The notes below the pieces were generated by a model. That model had not been told where the DNA came from. It was given only the letters and a program-made list of their open reading frames with translations, and did no database searches. A stretch of 5,213 nucleotides of DNA, taken from contig WLIH01000247.1 of assembly GCA_009702305.1 (NCBI GenBank), forward strand, positions 1 through 5,213. Reading direction: 5' to 3'. How positions within the stretch are numbered: the stretch's first letter is position 1; every line of letters begins with the position of its first letter. This DNA is from Actinomycetota bacterium (lineage in GTDB: Bacteria > Actinomycetota > Actinomycetes > Propionibacteriales > Nocardioidaceae). Both the position numbers and the translations under genes were made by a program. Of the stretch, positions 1 to 5,213 are shown in pieces.

Positions 1-1196
1 CGGCAGAGGACGAGGCCTTCCGTGCCGACGTGCGGGCCTTCCTCGAGGATCATCTGGCCGGTGAGTTCGCCGGCCTCAAGGGGTTGGGCGGCGCCGGTCG
101 CGACCACGAGGCGCTCGACGAGCGACTCGCGTGGAACAGGCACCTCGCGGCGCAGGGGTGGACCTGCGTCGGCTGGCCAACCGAGCACGGCGGCCGCGGA
201 CTGAGTCTGTGGCAGCAGGTGATCTTCCACGAGGAGTACGCCCGCGCCGACGCGCCTGCGCGCGTCAACCACCTCGGCGAGGAGTTGCTCGGACCGACCC
301 TGATGGCCTTCGGCACGCCGGAGCAGCAGGCGCGCTTCCTGCCGAAGATCGTCGCGGTCGAGGAGCTGTGGGCGCAGGGCTACTCCGAGCCCGGTGCCGG
401 CTCCGACCTGGCCAACGTGCAGACCAAGGCACGTCTCGAGGGCGGCTCCTGGATCCTCGACGGTCAGAAGGTCTGGACCTCCAACGCCCACTTCTCGCAG
501 TGGCTCTTCGTGGTCGCGCGCAGCGAGCCGGGCTCGCAGCGTCACCAGGGCCTCTCCTTCCTGCTGGTGCCGATCGACCAGGACGGCGTGGAGGTGCGCC
601 CGATCGAGCAGCTCACCGGTGGCTCGGAGTTCAACGAGGTCTTCTTCACCGGCGCGCGCACCGACGCCGACCTCGTCGTCGGTGAGCCCGGCCGGGGATG
701 GGGCGTCGCGATGGGCCTGCTCGGCTTCGAGCGCGGCGTCTCGACGCTCGCGCAGGTCGTCGGCTTCGCCCGCGAGCTCGACGGGGTCGTCGCCCTGGCC
801 CGCGCCAACGGCGCCTACGACGACCCGGTCCTGCGTGACCGCCTCGCCGAGTCCGCGGTCGAGCTCGAGGTGATGCGGTTCAACGCGCTGCGCGGGCTGT
901 CCGCGGTCACCGGTGGCGACGACTCCGCCGCGGGCGGTGGTGCCGGCTCGATCTTCAAGCTCGTCTGGGCCAACTGGCACCGGCGCCTTGGCGAGATCGC
1001 GATGGACGTCGCCGGCGCAGGCGGGCTGCTGGCCCGCGGTGCCGGGGGCTACGACCTCGACGAGTGGCAACGACTCTTCCTCTTCTCGCGTGCCGACACG
1101 ATCTACGGCGGCAGCGACGAGGTGCAGCGCAACATCCTGGCCGAGCGGGTGCTCGGTCTTCCCCGCGAACCACGACCCACGAGCACGGGAGCCTGA
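1..1196 (+). CDS. fadE30: Acyl-CoA dehydrogenase, FadE30-like (5' partial)
   Basis: FAD-dependent acyl-CoA dehydrogenase; by context the HIP-CoA side-chain dehydrogenase FadE30 of cholesterol C/D-ring degradation (cytoplasmic). The frame is open to the left edge: the first full codon is at 3 and reads AEDEAFRADVRAFLEDHL, a typical N-terminus of this family, so the true start lies a few codons upstream and the GTG at 30 is an internal Val. 397 residues are visible, close to full family length. Seen: the ACAD signature YSEPGAGSDLANV from residue 127, the flavin-site segment WTSNAH from 158, and the C-terminal YGGSDEVQRN (368-377) followed by AERVLGLPRE. The residue after Tyr368 is Gly where MCAD-type enzymes carry the catalytic Glu; Glu243 in GFERG is a candidate base, as in IVD/LCAD. 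The stop is 2 nt before the next gene. Family call very secure; the fadE30 assignment rests on the neighbouring ipdF-kstR2-fadA6 genes. Confidence 0.87.
   Translation, partial: AEDEAFRADVRAFLEDHLAGEFAGLKGLGGAGRDHEALDERLAWNRHLAAQGWTCVGWPTEHGGRGLSLWQQVIFHEEYARADAPARVNHLGEELLGPTLMAFGTPEQQARFLPKIVAVEELWAQGYSEPGAGSDLANVQTKARLEGGSWILDGQKVWTSNAHFSQWLFVVARSEPGSQRHQGLSFLLVPIDQDGVEVRPIEQLTGGSEFNEVFFTGARTDADLVVGEPGRGWGVAMGLLGFERGVSTLAQVVGFARELDGVVALARANGAYDDPVLRDRLAESAVELEVMRFNALRGLSAVTGGDDSAAGGGAGSIFKLVWANWHRRLGEIAMDVAGAGGLLARGAGGYDLDEWQRLFLFSRADTIYGGSDEVQRNILAERVLGLPREPRPTSTGA
1187..1191 (+). promoter_or_regulatory. Ribosome binding site of the SDR gene
   Basis: GGGAG lies 7 nt before the ATG at 1199 and overlaps the last codons of the upstream dehydrogenase gene. 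It supports this ATG over the longer open frame that runs in from 1064, and implies translational coupling across the 2-nt gap. Confidence 0.6.
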
Positions 1197-1198
1197 CC

Positions 1199-2002
1199 AT
1201 GACCGCGACGCGGCCCGAACAACCCACCCCCGACTACGTCGAGGGGCACAACCTGCTGGCCGGCAAGGTCGTGGTGGTGACCGCCGCCGCGGGCGCCGGC
1301 ATCGGGGCCTCGGTCGTGCGCCGGGTGCTCGAGGAGGGCGCCACGGCGGTCGTCTTCAGCGACACCCACGCGCGCCGCCTCGCGGAGGCGGAGGAGGCGC
1401 TGGCCGCCGAGTTCGGCGCCGAGCGGGTCCGTCAGCTGGTCTGCGACGTGACCGACGAGGCGCAGGTGCAGGCTCTGCTCGATGCCGCCGAGGAGTTCGG
1501 CGGCGTCGACATCATGATCAACAACGCCGGCCTCGGTGGCACCGCCAGCGTGCTGGAGATGACCGATGAGCAGTGGGGCCGCGTCCTCGACATCACCCTG
1601 ACGGGCACCTTCCGCTGCGTACGGGCGGCGGGTCAGCGGATGAGCGCGGCGGGCAGGAAGGGCGTGATCGTCAACAACGCCTCGGTCATCGGCTGGCGCG
1701 CACAGGAGGGCCAGGCCCACTACGCGGCCGCGAAGGCGGGCGTGATGGCGCTGACCCGCTGCGCGGCGATCGACCTGGCGCCGCACGGCATCCGCGTCAA
1801 CGCCGTCAGCCCGAGCCTGGCCATGCACCCGTTCCTGGCCAAGGTGACCTCCGACGAGCTGCTCCACGAGCTCAAGCAGCGCGAGGCGTTCGGGCGCGCC
1901 GCCGAGCCGTGGGAGGTCGCCAACGTGATGGTCTTCCTCGCGAGCGACTACGCGTCGTACATGACCGGCGAGGTCGTCGCCGTCAGCAGTCAGCAGGCCT
2001 GA
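1199..2002 (+). CDS. ipdF: Short-chain dehydrogenase/reductase, IpdF-like
   Basis: 267-residue classical-size SDR, cytoplasmic and NAD(P)-dependent. In the HIP pathway IpdF oxidises the 5-hydroxyl of the indene-carboxyl-CoA intermediate to the ketone needed before ring opening. Seen: Rossmann start GKVVVVTAAAGAGIG (22-36), an acidic residue Asp55 after beta-2 (favours NAD(H)), CDV at 82-84, NNAG at 108-111, catalytic Ser162, Tyr175 and Lys179 (YAAAK, with Ser exactly 13 before Tyr), and the late motif NAVSPS (201-206). The glycine motif departs from TGxxxGIG: the second position is Ala and there is one extra residue before GIG. As I recall, mycobacterial IpdF has the same TAAAGxGIG form, so this looks like a subfamily trait rather than damage. 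The ATG at 1199 is chosen for its RBS and 2-nt spacing; the frame stays open upstream, but that stretch lies inside the dehydrogenase gene. SDR call secure, IpdF likely from context and C-terminal features such as AFGRAAEPWEVA. Confidence 0.87.
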   Translation: MTATRPEQPTPDYVEGHNLLAGKVVVVTAAAGAGIGASVVRRVLEEGATAVVFSDTHARRLAEAEEALAAEFGAERVRQLVCDVTDEAQVQALLDAAEEFGGVDIMINNAGLGGTASVLEMTDEQWGRVLDITLTGTFRCVRAAGQRMSAAGRKGVIVNNASVIGWRAQEGQAHYAAAKAGVMALTRCAAIDLAPHGIRVNAVSPSLAMHPFLAKVTSDELLHELKQREAFGRAAEPWEVANVMVFLASDYASYMTGEVVAVSSQQA

Positions 2003-2004
2003 GC

Positions 2005-2604
2005 GTGAGTGCCGCGACCCCCGCCGAGGGCGCCAACAGCCGGCGTGTCGAGCTGTTGCACATCGCGGCGGGGCTGTTCGCGGAGAAGGGCTTCAAGAAC
2101 ACCACGGTCCGCGACATCGCCGATGCCTCGGGGATCCTCTCCGGCAGCCTCTACCACCACTTCGACTCCAAGGAGTCGATGGTCGACGAGATCCTCTCGA
2201 CCTTCCAGGACGAGCTGTTCGCGGCGTACGACGCCGTGCTCACCAGCGATCTCGACGCCCGCGCCAAGATCGAGCAGTGCGTGCGACTCTCCTTCGAGGC
2301 GATCGACAAGCACCCGCACGAGGTGGCGATCTTCCAGAACGAAGCGGCCTACCTCGGCACCTTCGAACGCTTCGACTACCTCGCCGAGCGCAACGCCCAG
2401 TCGCGCGCGGTCTGGATCACGCTGCTCGACGACGGTGTCCGCTCGGGCGCGCTGCGCTCCGACCTCGACATCGAGCTCACCTACCGCTTCATCCGCGACA
2501 CGGTCTGGGTCGCGGTGAAGTGGTATCGACCCGGCCGCAAGCTCACCCACGAGGCGATCGCGGCGCAGTACCTCACCATCCTCCTAGACGGGATCTCCCA
2601 ATGA
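2005..2604 (+). CDS. kstR2: TetR-family regulator, KstR2-like
   Basis: 199-residue TetR-type repressor, the usual KstR2 length (about 200). KstR2 represses the HIP-degradation genes and is released from DNA by HIP-CoA. Seen: an N-terminal DNA-binding domain with helix 1 at about 13-29 (RRVELLHIAAGLFAEKG) and a helix-turn-helix at about 33-53 (TTVRDIADASGILSGSLYHHF) ending in DSKESM. The rest is an all-helical ligand/dimer domain; the C-terminal stretch YRFIRDTVWVAVKWYRPG (about 162-179) closely resembles what I recall of mycobacterial KstR2. The start is GTG at 2005, 2 nt after the SDR stop, with only a weak AGG upstream, so translation is probably coupled. It ends in a 4-bp overlap with the thiolase gene. 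Sitting inside the operon it would control, it is probably autoregulated (inference). A rare Leu codon CTA occurs at 2584-2586. TetR call near certain; KstR2 from sequence and flanking genes. Confidence 0.87.
   Translation: MSAATPAEGANSRRVELLHIAAGLFAEKGFKNTTVRDIADASGILSGSLYHHFDSKESMVDEILSTFQDELFAAYDAVLTSDLDARAKIEQCVRLSFEAIDKHPHEVAIFQNEAAYLGTFERFDYLAERNAQSRAVWITLLDDGVRSGALRSDLDIELTYRFIRDTVWVAVKWYRPGRKLTHEAIAAQYLTILLDGISQ
2589..2593 (+). promoter_or_regulatory. Ribosome binding site of the thiolase gene
   Basis: CGGGA sits 7 nt before the ATG at 2601, inside the end of the TetR gene. With the ATGA stop/start overlap (2601-2604) it points to coupled translation of regulator and thiolase. Confidence 0.5.
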
Positions 2605-3764
2605 CCGAGGCCTACATCATCGACGCCGTCCGCACGCCGGTCGGCAAGCGCGGCGGCGCCCTCGCCGGCATGCACTCCGCCGACCTCGCCGCGCACACCC
2701 TGGCGGCCCTGATGTCGCGCAGCGGTGTCGACCCGGCACTCGTCGACGACGTCATCCTGGGCTGCTGCGACACGATCGGCTCCCAGGCCGGCGACATCGC
2801 GCGCTCCGCCTGGCTGGTCGCGGGACTGCCCGACCACGTGCCCGGCGTGACGATCGACCGCCAGTGCGGGTCCTCGCAGCAGGCGGTGCACTTCGCGGCC
2901 CAGGGCGTCATGTCCGGCACCCAGGACTTCGTGGTCGCCGGCGGTGTGCAGAACATGTCGGCCATCCCGATCTCCGCGGCGATGCTCGTCGGTCAGCAGT
3001 ACGGGTTCTCGACGCCGTTCGCCGAGTCGCCCGGCTGGGCCGCGCGCTACGGCGACCAGGAGGTCTCGCAGTTCAACTCCGCCGAGATGATCGCGGAGAA
3101 GTGGGACATCTCCCGGGAGGAGATGGAGGAGTTCGCCCTCGCCTCCCACGACCGTGCCCGCACGGCCATCGCCGAGGGTCGCTTCACCCGGGAGATCGCG
3201 CCGGTGACCCTGCCCGACGGCACCGTCTTCGACACCGACCAGTGCCCGCGCGAGACCAGTCTGGAGAAGATGGCGGGCCTGCAGCCGCTCGCTCCCGGCG
3301 GCCGGATCACGGCGGCCGTGTCCTCGCAGATCTGCGACGCCTCCAGCGCCATGCTGATCGCCTCGGCGGCGGCGGTGCAGGAGCACGCTCTGACACCGCG
3401 GGCCCGGATCCATCACCTCTCGGTGCGCGGCGACGACCCGGTCTGGATGCTGACCGGACCGATCCGGGCGACCAAGCACGCGCTCGAGCGGACCGGCCTC
3501 TCCATCGACGACATCGACCTCTTCGAGTGCAACGAGGCGTTCGCGAGCGTCGTCCTGGCGTGGATGAAGGAGACCGGCGCCCCGCACGAGAAGGTCAACG
3601 TCAACGGCGGCGGCATCGCTCTCGGCCACCCGATCGGCGCCACCGGCACGCGGCTGATGACCACGCTGCTCGGCGAGCTCGAGCGCACCGGCGGCCGCTA
3701 CGCCCTGCAGACCATGTGCGAGGGCGGCGGTCAGGCCAACGTGACGATCATCGAGCGCCTCTGA
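2601..3764 (+). CDS. fadA6: Thiolase (acetyl-CoA acyltransferase), FadA6-like
   Basis: 387-residue degradative thiolase, full length for the family. In HIP catabolism FadA6 is assigned to CoA-dependent thiolysis of the open-chain 3-oxo-dioyl-CoA formed after IpdAB opens the last ring, releasing acetyl-CoA. Seen: N-terminal YIIDAVRTPVGKRGG; nucleophile Cys89 in RQCGSS; NEAF at 311-314; GGGIALGHPIGATG with active-site His343; C-terminal Cys373 in MCEGGGQ, the second catalytic Cys. All thiolase key residues are present. The extra residue pattern CEGGGQANVTIIERL differs from the generic CxGGGxG end and, as I recall, resembles mycobacterial FadA6. ATG at 2601 overlaps the regulator stop by 4 bp. 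It is the last gene of the operon: a hairpin begins 4 nt after its TGA and the next gene is convergent. Thiolase call secure; FadA6 rather than another FadA rests on neighbours and length. Confidence 0.88.
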   Translation: MTEAYIIDAVRTPVGKRGGALAGMHSADLAAHTLAALMSRSGVDPALVDDVILGCCDTIGSQAGDIARSAWLVAGLPDHVPGVTIDRQCGSSQQAVHFAAQGVMSGTQDFVVAGGVQNMSAIPISAAMLVGQQYGFSTPFAESPGWAARYGDQEVSQFNSAEMIAEKWDISREEMEEFALASHDRARTAIAEGRFTREIAPVTLPDGTVFDTDQCPRETSLEKMAGLQPLAPGGRITAAVSSQICDASSAMLIASAAAVQEHALTPRARIHHLSVRGDDPVWMLTGPIRATKHALERTGLSIDDIDLFECNEAFASVVLAWMKETGAPHEKVNVNGGGIALGHPIGATGTRLMTTLLGELERTGGRYALQTMCEGGGQANVTIIERL

Positions 3765-3767
3765 GGG

Positions 3768-3804
3768 TGGCTGGTCGCTGTCGGGATACCCGGTCGACCG
3801 GCCA
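3768..3804 (+). terminator. Two-tier hairpin after the thiolase gene, probable terminator
   Basis: Arms TGGCTGGTCG (3768-3777) and CGACCGGCCA (3795-3804) pair over 10 bp with one G-U wobble. Inside, CGGG (3782-3785) pairs with CCCG (3789-3792) around an ATA loop. The wobble pairs only in the + strand transcript (it is an A-C mismatch in the - transcript), which fits termination of the steroid operon. No T-tract follows, as is common in high-GC actinobacteria. Confidence 0.55.
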
Positions 3805-3820
3805 GTCCAGTGCATCGGGC

Positions 3821-3845
3821 CGACACGACACGACTTGACACGACA
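3821..3845. repeat. Pentanucleotide tandem repeat, consensus CGACA
   Basis: Five consecutive 5-bp units: CGACA, CGACA, CGACT, TGACA, CGACA. Three are exact and two differ at one base. It lies between the putative terminator and the opposing gene. No function is evident; probably a replication-slippage product. Confidence 0.6.
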
Positions 3846-3885
3846 CACCAGGGTCGTCGCGGACTGCGGTGGAGGACTCCGGTGT

Positions 3886-3906
3886 CTCGCGAGCCGGCGT
3901 ACGCCG
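3886..3906. repeat. Two adjacent perfect palindromes beyond the stop of the minus-strand membrane gene
   Basis: CTCGCGAG (3886-3893) and CGGCGTACGCCG (3895-3906) are each perfectly self-complementary and lie directly downstream of the minus-strand stop at 3908. As RNA they could fold only with part of the sequence used as loop, so they are at best a weak terminator for the minus-strand transcript. A protein-binding site is the alternative. Confidence 0.35.
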
Positions 3907-3907
3907 C

Positions 3908-4360
3908 TCAGGCGGGCGCAGCGTCGCGTCGGCCGGCGATCAGGCTGATCAGCAGCGCCAGCCAGGCCAGCACGGCGGCGAGCGCCGCGAGCAGCGTGAT
4001 CGACCACGACAGGTCCATCAGGGCGTCGCTGCGTCCGAAGACCTGGGTGAGGAACGCCAGGTCGCTGTCGGGCGCGTCCCCGAAGTCGGGCATGAAGGTG
4101 CCGAAGACGAGCAGCGCCAGCCAGGTCAGGCTCTGCAGCACCGCCTGGACGGCGGTCAGCGAGCGCGGTCGTCCGGCCTGGGTGAAGGCGAGGATCGTGG
4201 TGATCGCGAGCGCGATCGCCACCACGAGCGCGACGGGGGCCAGGATCAGGAAGAACCAGCCGCCGACGCCGAAGACGATCCGGCCGAACCAGATCCAGGG
4301 CACCAGCACCAGGTTGAGCGGGATCATCCAGAGCAGCGCCAGCCGGCCGAATCGGGTCAC
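3908..4360 (-). CDS. Small four-helix membrane protein, unknown function
   Basis: 150 residues from GTG at 4360; I do not recognise a named family. Four hydrophobic segments are clear: about 7-25 (LALLWMIPLNLVLVPWIWF), 35-58 (beginning WFFLILAPVALVV), 70-90 and 118-142. Charge pattern fits N-in/C-in: Arg3 and Arg6, Arg64/Arg66 between helices 2 and 3, and Arg144-Arg145 at the C-terminus inside, with an acidic loop DFGDAPDSD (92-100) outside. The frame is open further upstream to 4438, with an ATG at 4405, but those starts fall inside the preceding gene and lack a ribosome binding site. GTG at 4360 has TAGGG 8 nt before it and lies 17 nt after the upstream stop, so it is preferred. It is co-directional with, and probably co-transcribed with, the metallohydrolase gene; no functional link is visible. 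Confidence 0.75.
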   Translation of the reverse strand: MTRFGRLALLWMIPLNLVLVPWIWFGRIVFGVGGWFFLILAPVALVVAIALAITTILAFTQAGRPRSLTAVQAVLQSLTWLALLVFGTFMPDFGDAPDSDLAFLTQVFGRSDALMDLSWSITLLAALAAVLAWLALLISLIAGRRDAAPA

Positions 4361-4368
4361 GGCCGGGA

Positions 4369-4373
4369 CCCTA
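4369..4373 (-). promoter_or_regulatory. Ribosome binding site that decides the membrane-protein start
   Basis: Read on the minus strand, TAGGG lies 8 nt before the GTG at 4360 in the gap after the preceding stop. The alternative ATG at 4405 has no purine-rich sequence at the right distance. Confidence 0.45.
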
Positions 4374-4377
4374 CGGC

Positions 4378-5213
4378 TCAGGCGGCCGGCGGCGTCAACC
4401 ACCATGGACTGGTGTAGGCCACCGCGAGGTCGTTGCACGGATGCCCGTCGGGACCGGGCGTCTCGTTGGCGGCGGAGGGGTCCGAGATCCGCAGCAGCAG
4501 CCAGTCGCCGTCACCCCGGTCGACAGGCACGCGCATCCGGTGCACCGGACCCACCCTGAACTCGTCGACCGCGACGACCTCCGGCACGTCGGTGCCGGGC
4601 CGCAGCACCTGGACGTGCAGCGTGCGCCCGGGCCAGTCGGCGTCACGCGCGAGGTCGAGACGCAGAGTGAGGACGCCGCGCTCGAGCGGGATCTCCCCGC
4701 CCATCCGCACCGGTTCGCCGCCCGGCGCCGTGGCCGTCGCGTCGACACGCAGGCCGGAGGTGCGGGTCGCGAAGAATCGTCGGGCTCGCATCGCTTCCTT
4801 GACGCCCTGGCGCGTGTGGCGGCGCACCCACAGGCCGGTGCGCCCCTTGCCCTCGGGGAAGCCCCAGTCGACGCCGTGCTCGTCGGTGACGCCGGTGATG
4901 CCCGTGCGCCACCCGGCGTTGAGGCAGGTGCTGAGAGGCGAGGTCTTGCCGTCGGCGTAGCCCTCGAAGAGGTAGTCGTCGCGACGGTTGAACATCTCCA
5001 GCGACACGACCCGATCGCGCACCCGGGCGTCGTAGGTGAACTCCTGGAAACGACCGGGCTCGCGGCCGGGGTGGTTGAAGCCGGCGAGCCCGCCGGCGCC
5101 ACCGTCGAGCACCAGGCCCGGCTCGCGTCGCAGCCAGTCCAGCAGCGGCTGCATCAGCCCCGCCTGCAGCACGTCGACGTAGTGCTCGGTGAACCACACG
5201 TTGACGTGACCGA
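4378..5213 (-). CDS. PHP-type (CehA/McbA-like) metallohydrolase, 5' partial
   Basis: C-terminal 277 residues of a larger protein; the frame runs open past the right edge, beginning GHVNVWFTEHYVDV, so the GTG at 5199 is internal. The pattern suggests a polymerase-and-histidinol-phosphatase (PHP) metal-dependent hydrolase of the CehA/McbA type. Seen: His2 in GHVN; GFNHPG with His47; a following segment SLEMFN with Glu72; LNAGWRTGITGVTDEHG with Asp110 and His112, the spot where these proteins have a TGxSDxH metal-binding motif; then VKEAMRARRFFATRTSGL (137-154), matching the 'alter-Ala-x-Arg/Gly-Arg-Phe' helix near the end of the PHP fold. Residues from about 155 on form a beta-rich C-terminal domain. 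The first metal ligands (HxH) and any signal peptide would be upstream and are not visible. Substrate unknown. It ends in TGA (4378-4380), 17 nt before the membrane-protein gene. Convergent to the steroid operon, so not part of it. Family call moderate. Confidence 0.65.
   Translation of the reverse strand, partial: GHVNVWFTEHYVDVLQAGLMQPLLDWLRREPGLVLDGGAGGLAGFNHPGREPGRFQEFTYDARVRDRVVSLEMFNRRDDYLFEGYADGKTSPLSTCLNAGWRTGITGVTDEHGVDWGFPEGKGRTGLWVRRHTRQGVKEAMRARRFFATRTSGLRVDATATAPGGEPVRMGGEIPLERGVLTLRLDLARDADWPGRTLHVQVLRPGTDVPEVVAVDEFRVGPVHRMRVPVDRGDGDWLLLRISDPSAANETPGPDGHPCNDLAVAYTSPWWLTPPAA

Noticed and set aside
1103..1867. 254-codon minus-strand frame opposite the SDR gene
   Set aside because: Low-complexity composition and no recognisable motif, while the + strand encodes a complete SDR.
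2009..2518. Alternative GTG at 2009 for the regulator
   Set aside because: It is out of frame with the TetR sequence and gives a Ser/Arg/Pro-rich shadow product; GTG at 2005 is in frame.
2584..2586. Rare CTA leucine codon as a translational control or sign of transfer
   Set aside because: A single occurrence near the gene end in an otherwise typical high-GC gene; not enough to support a regulatory role.
3835..3840. TTGACA as a -35 promoter element
   Set aside because: No -10-like sequence 16-18 bp downstream, no + strand gene follows, and the match is part of the CGACA repeat.
2481..4007. 508-codon open frame on the minus strand opposite the thiolase gene
   Set aside because: Arg/Gly/Asp/Val-rich translation with no domain motifs, antisense to a gene with all thiolase catalytic residues; typical high-GC antisense shadow.
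4361..4438. Longer N-terminus for the membrane protein, starting at 4438 or ATG 4405
   Set aside because: It would overlap the preceding gene by 28-61 bp, and the ATG at 4405 lacks an upstream ribosome binding site; the added residues are polar and not helix-like.
3810..4559. 249-codon plus-strand frame over the minus-strand membrane-protein gene, plus a similar frame at 3869-4417
   Set aside because: Ser/Arg/Thr- or Gln/Glu/Arg-rich translations with no motif; the minus strand gives a coherent four-helix protein.
1..5213. CRISPR array, tRNA/rRNA gene, insertion sequence or integrase
   Set aside because: No spaced direct repeats, cloverleaf-like sequence, transposase motifs or terminal inverted repeats were seen.

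Overview
High-GC actinobacterial DNA (roughly 70% G+C by eye, GTG starts, strong G/C at third codon positions). Gene content and order point to a steroid-degrading actinomycete. A Nocardioides-like or other non-mycobacterial genus is plausible, but the window has no taxonomic marker and this is inference.

Region 1 (1-3764, + strand) is a tight four-gene run: acyl-CoA dehydrogenase (5' end cut off by the window edge), short-chain dehydrogenase/reductase, TetR-family regulator, thiolase. Gaps are 2 bp, 2 bp and a 4-bp ATGA overlap, so it is almost certainly one operon. Protein features and gene order match the KstR2-controlled cluster for degradation of the cholesterol C/D rings (HIP pathway): fadE30 - ipdF - kstR2 - fadA6. 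From established knowledge of that pathway, FadE30 dehydrogenates the propionyl-CoA side chain of the HIP-CoA intermediate, IpdF oxidises the ring 5-hydroxyl, FadA6 performs a late thiolytic step after both rings are open, and KstR2 represses the regulon until HIP-CoA accumulates. The operon promoter and any KstR2 operator must lie upstream of the window.

Region 2 (3765-3907) is a 143-bp convergent intergenic segment. It holds a two-tier hairpin starting 4 nt after the thiolase stop (probable terminator), a short pentanucleotide tandem repeat, and two adjacent perfect palindromes just beyond the stop of the opposing gene.

Region 3 (3908-5213, - strand) holds two co-directional genes unrelated by sequence to steroid catabolism: a PHP/CehA-McbA-like metallohydrolase (5' end beyond the right edge), followed 17 nt later by a small four-helix membrane protein of unknown function. 

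Nothing here looks like a mobile element, CRISPR array, RNA gene or previously undescribed system. The window is best read as the 3' end of a conserved steroid-catabolism operon meeting ordinary neighbours.
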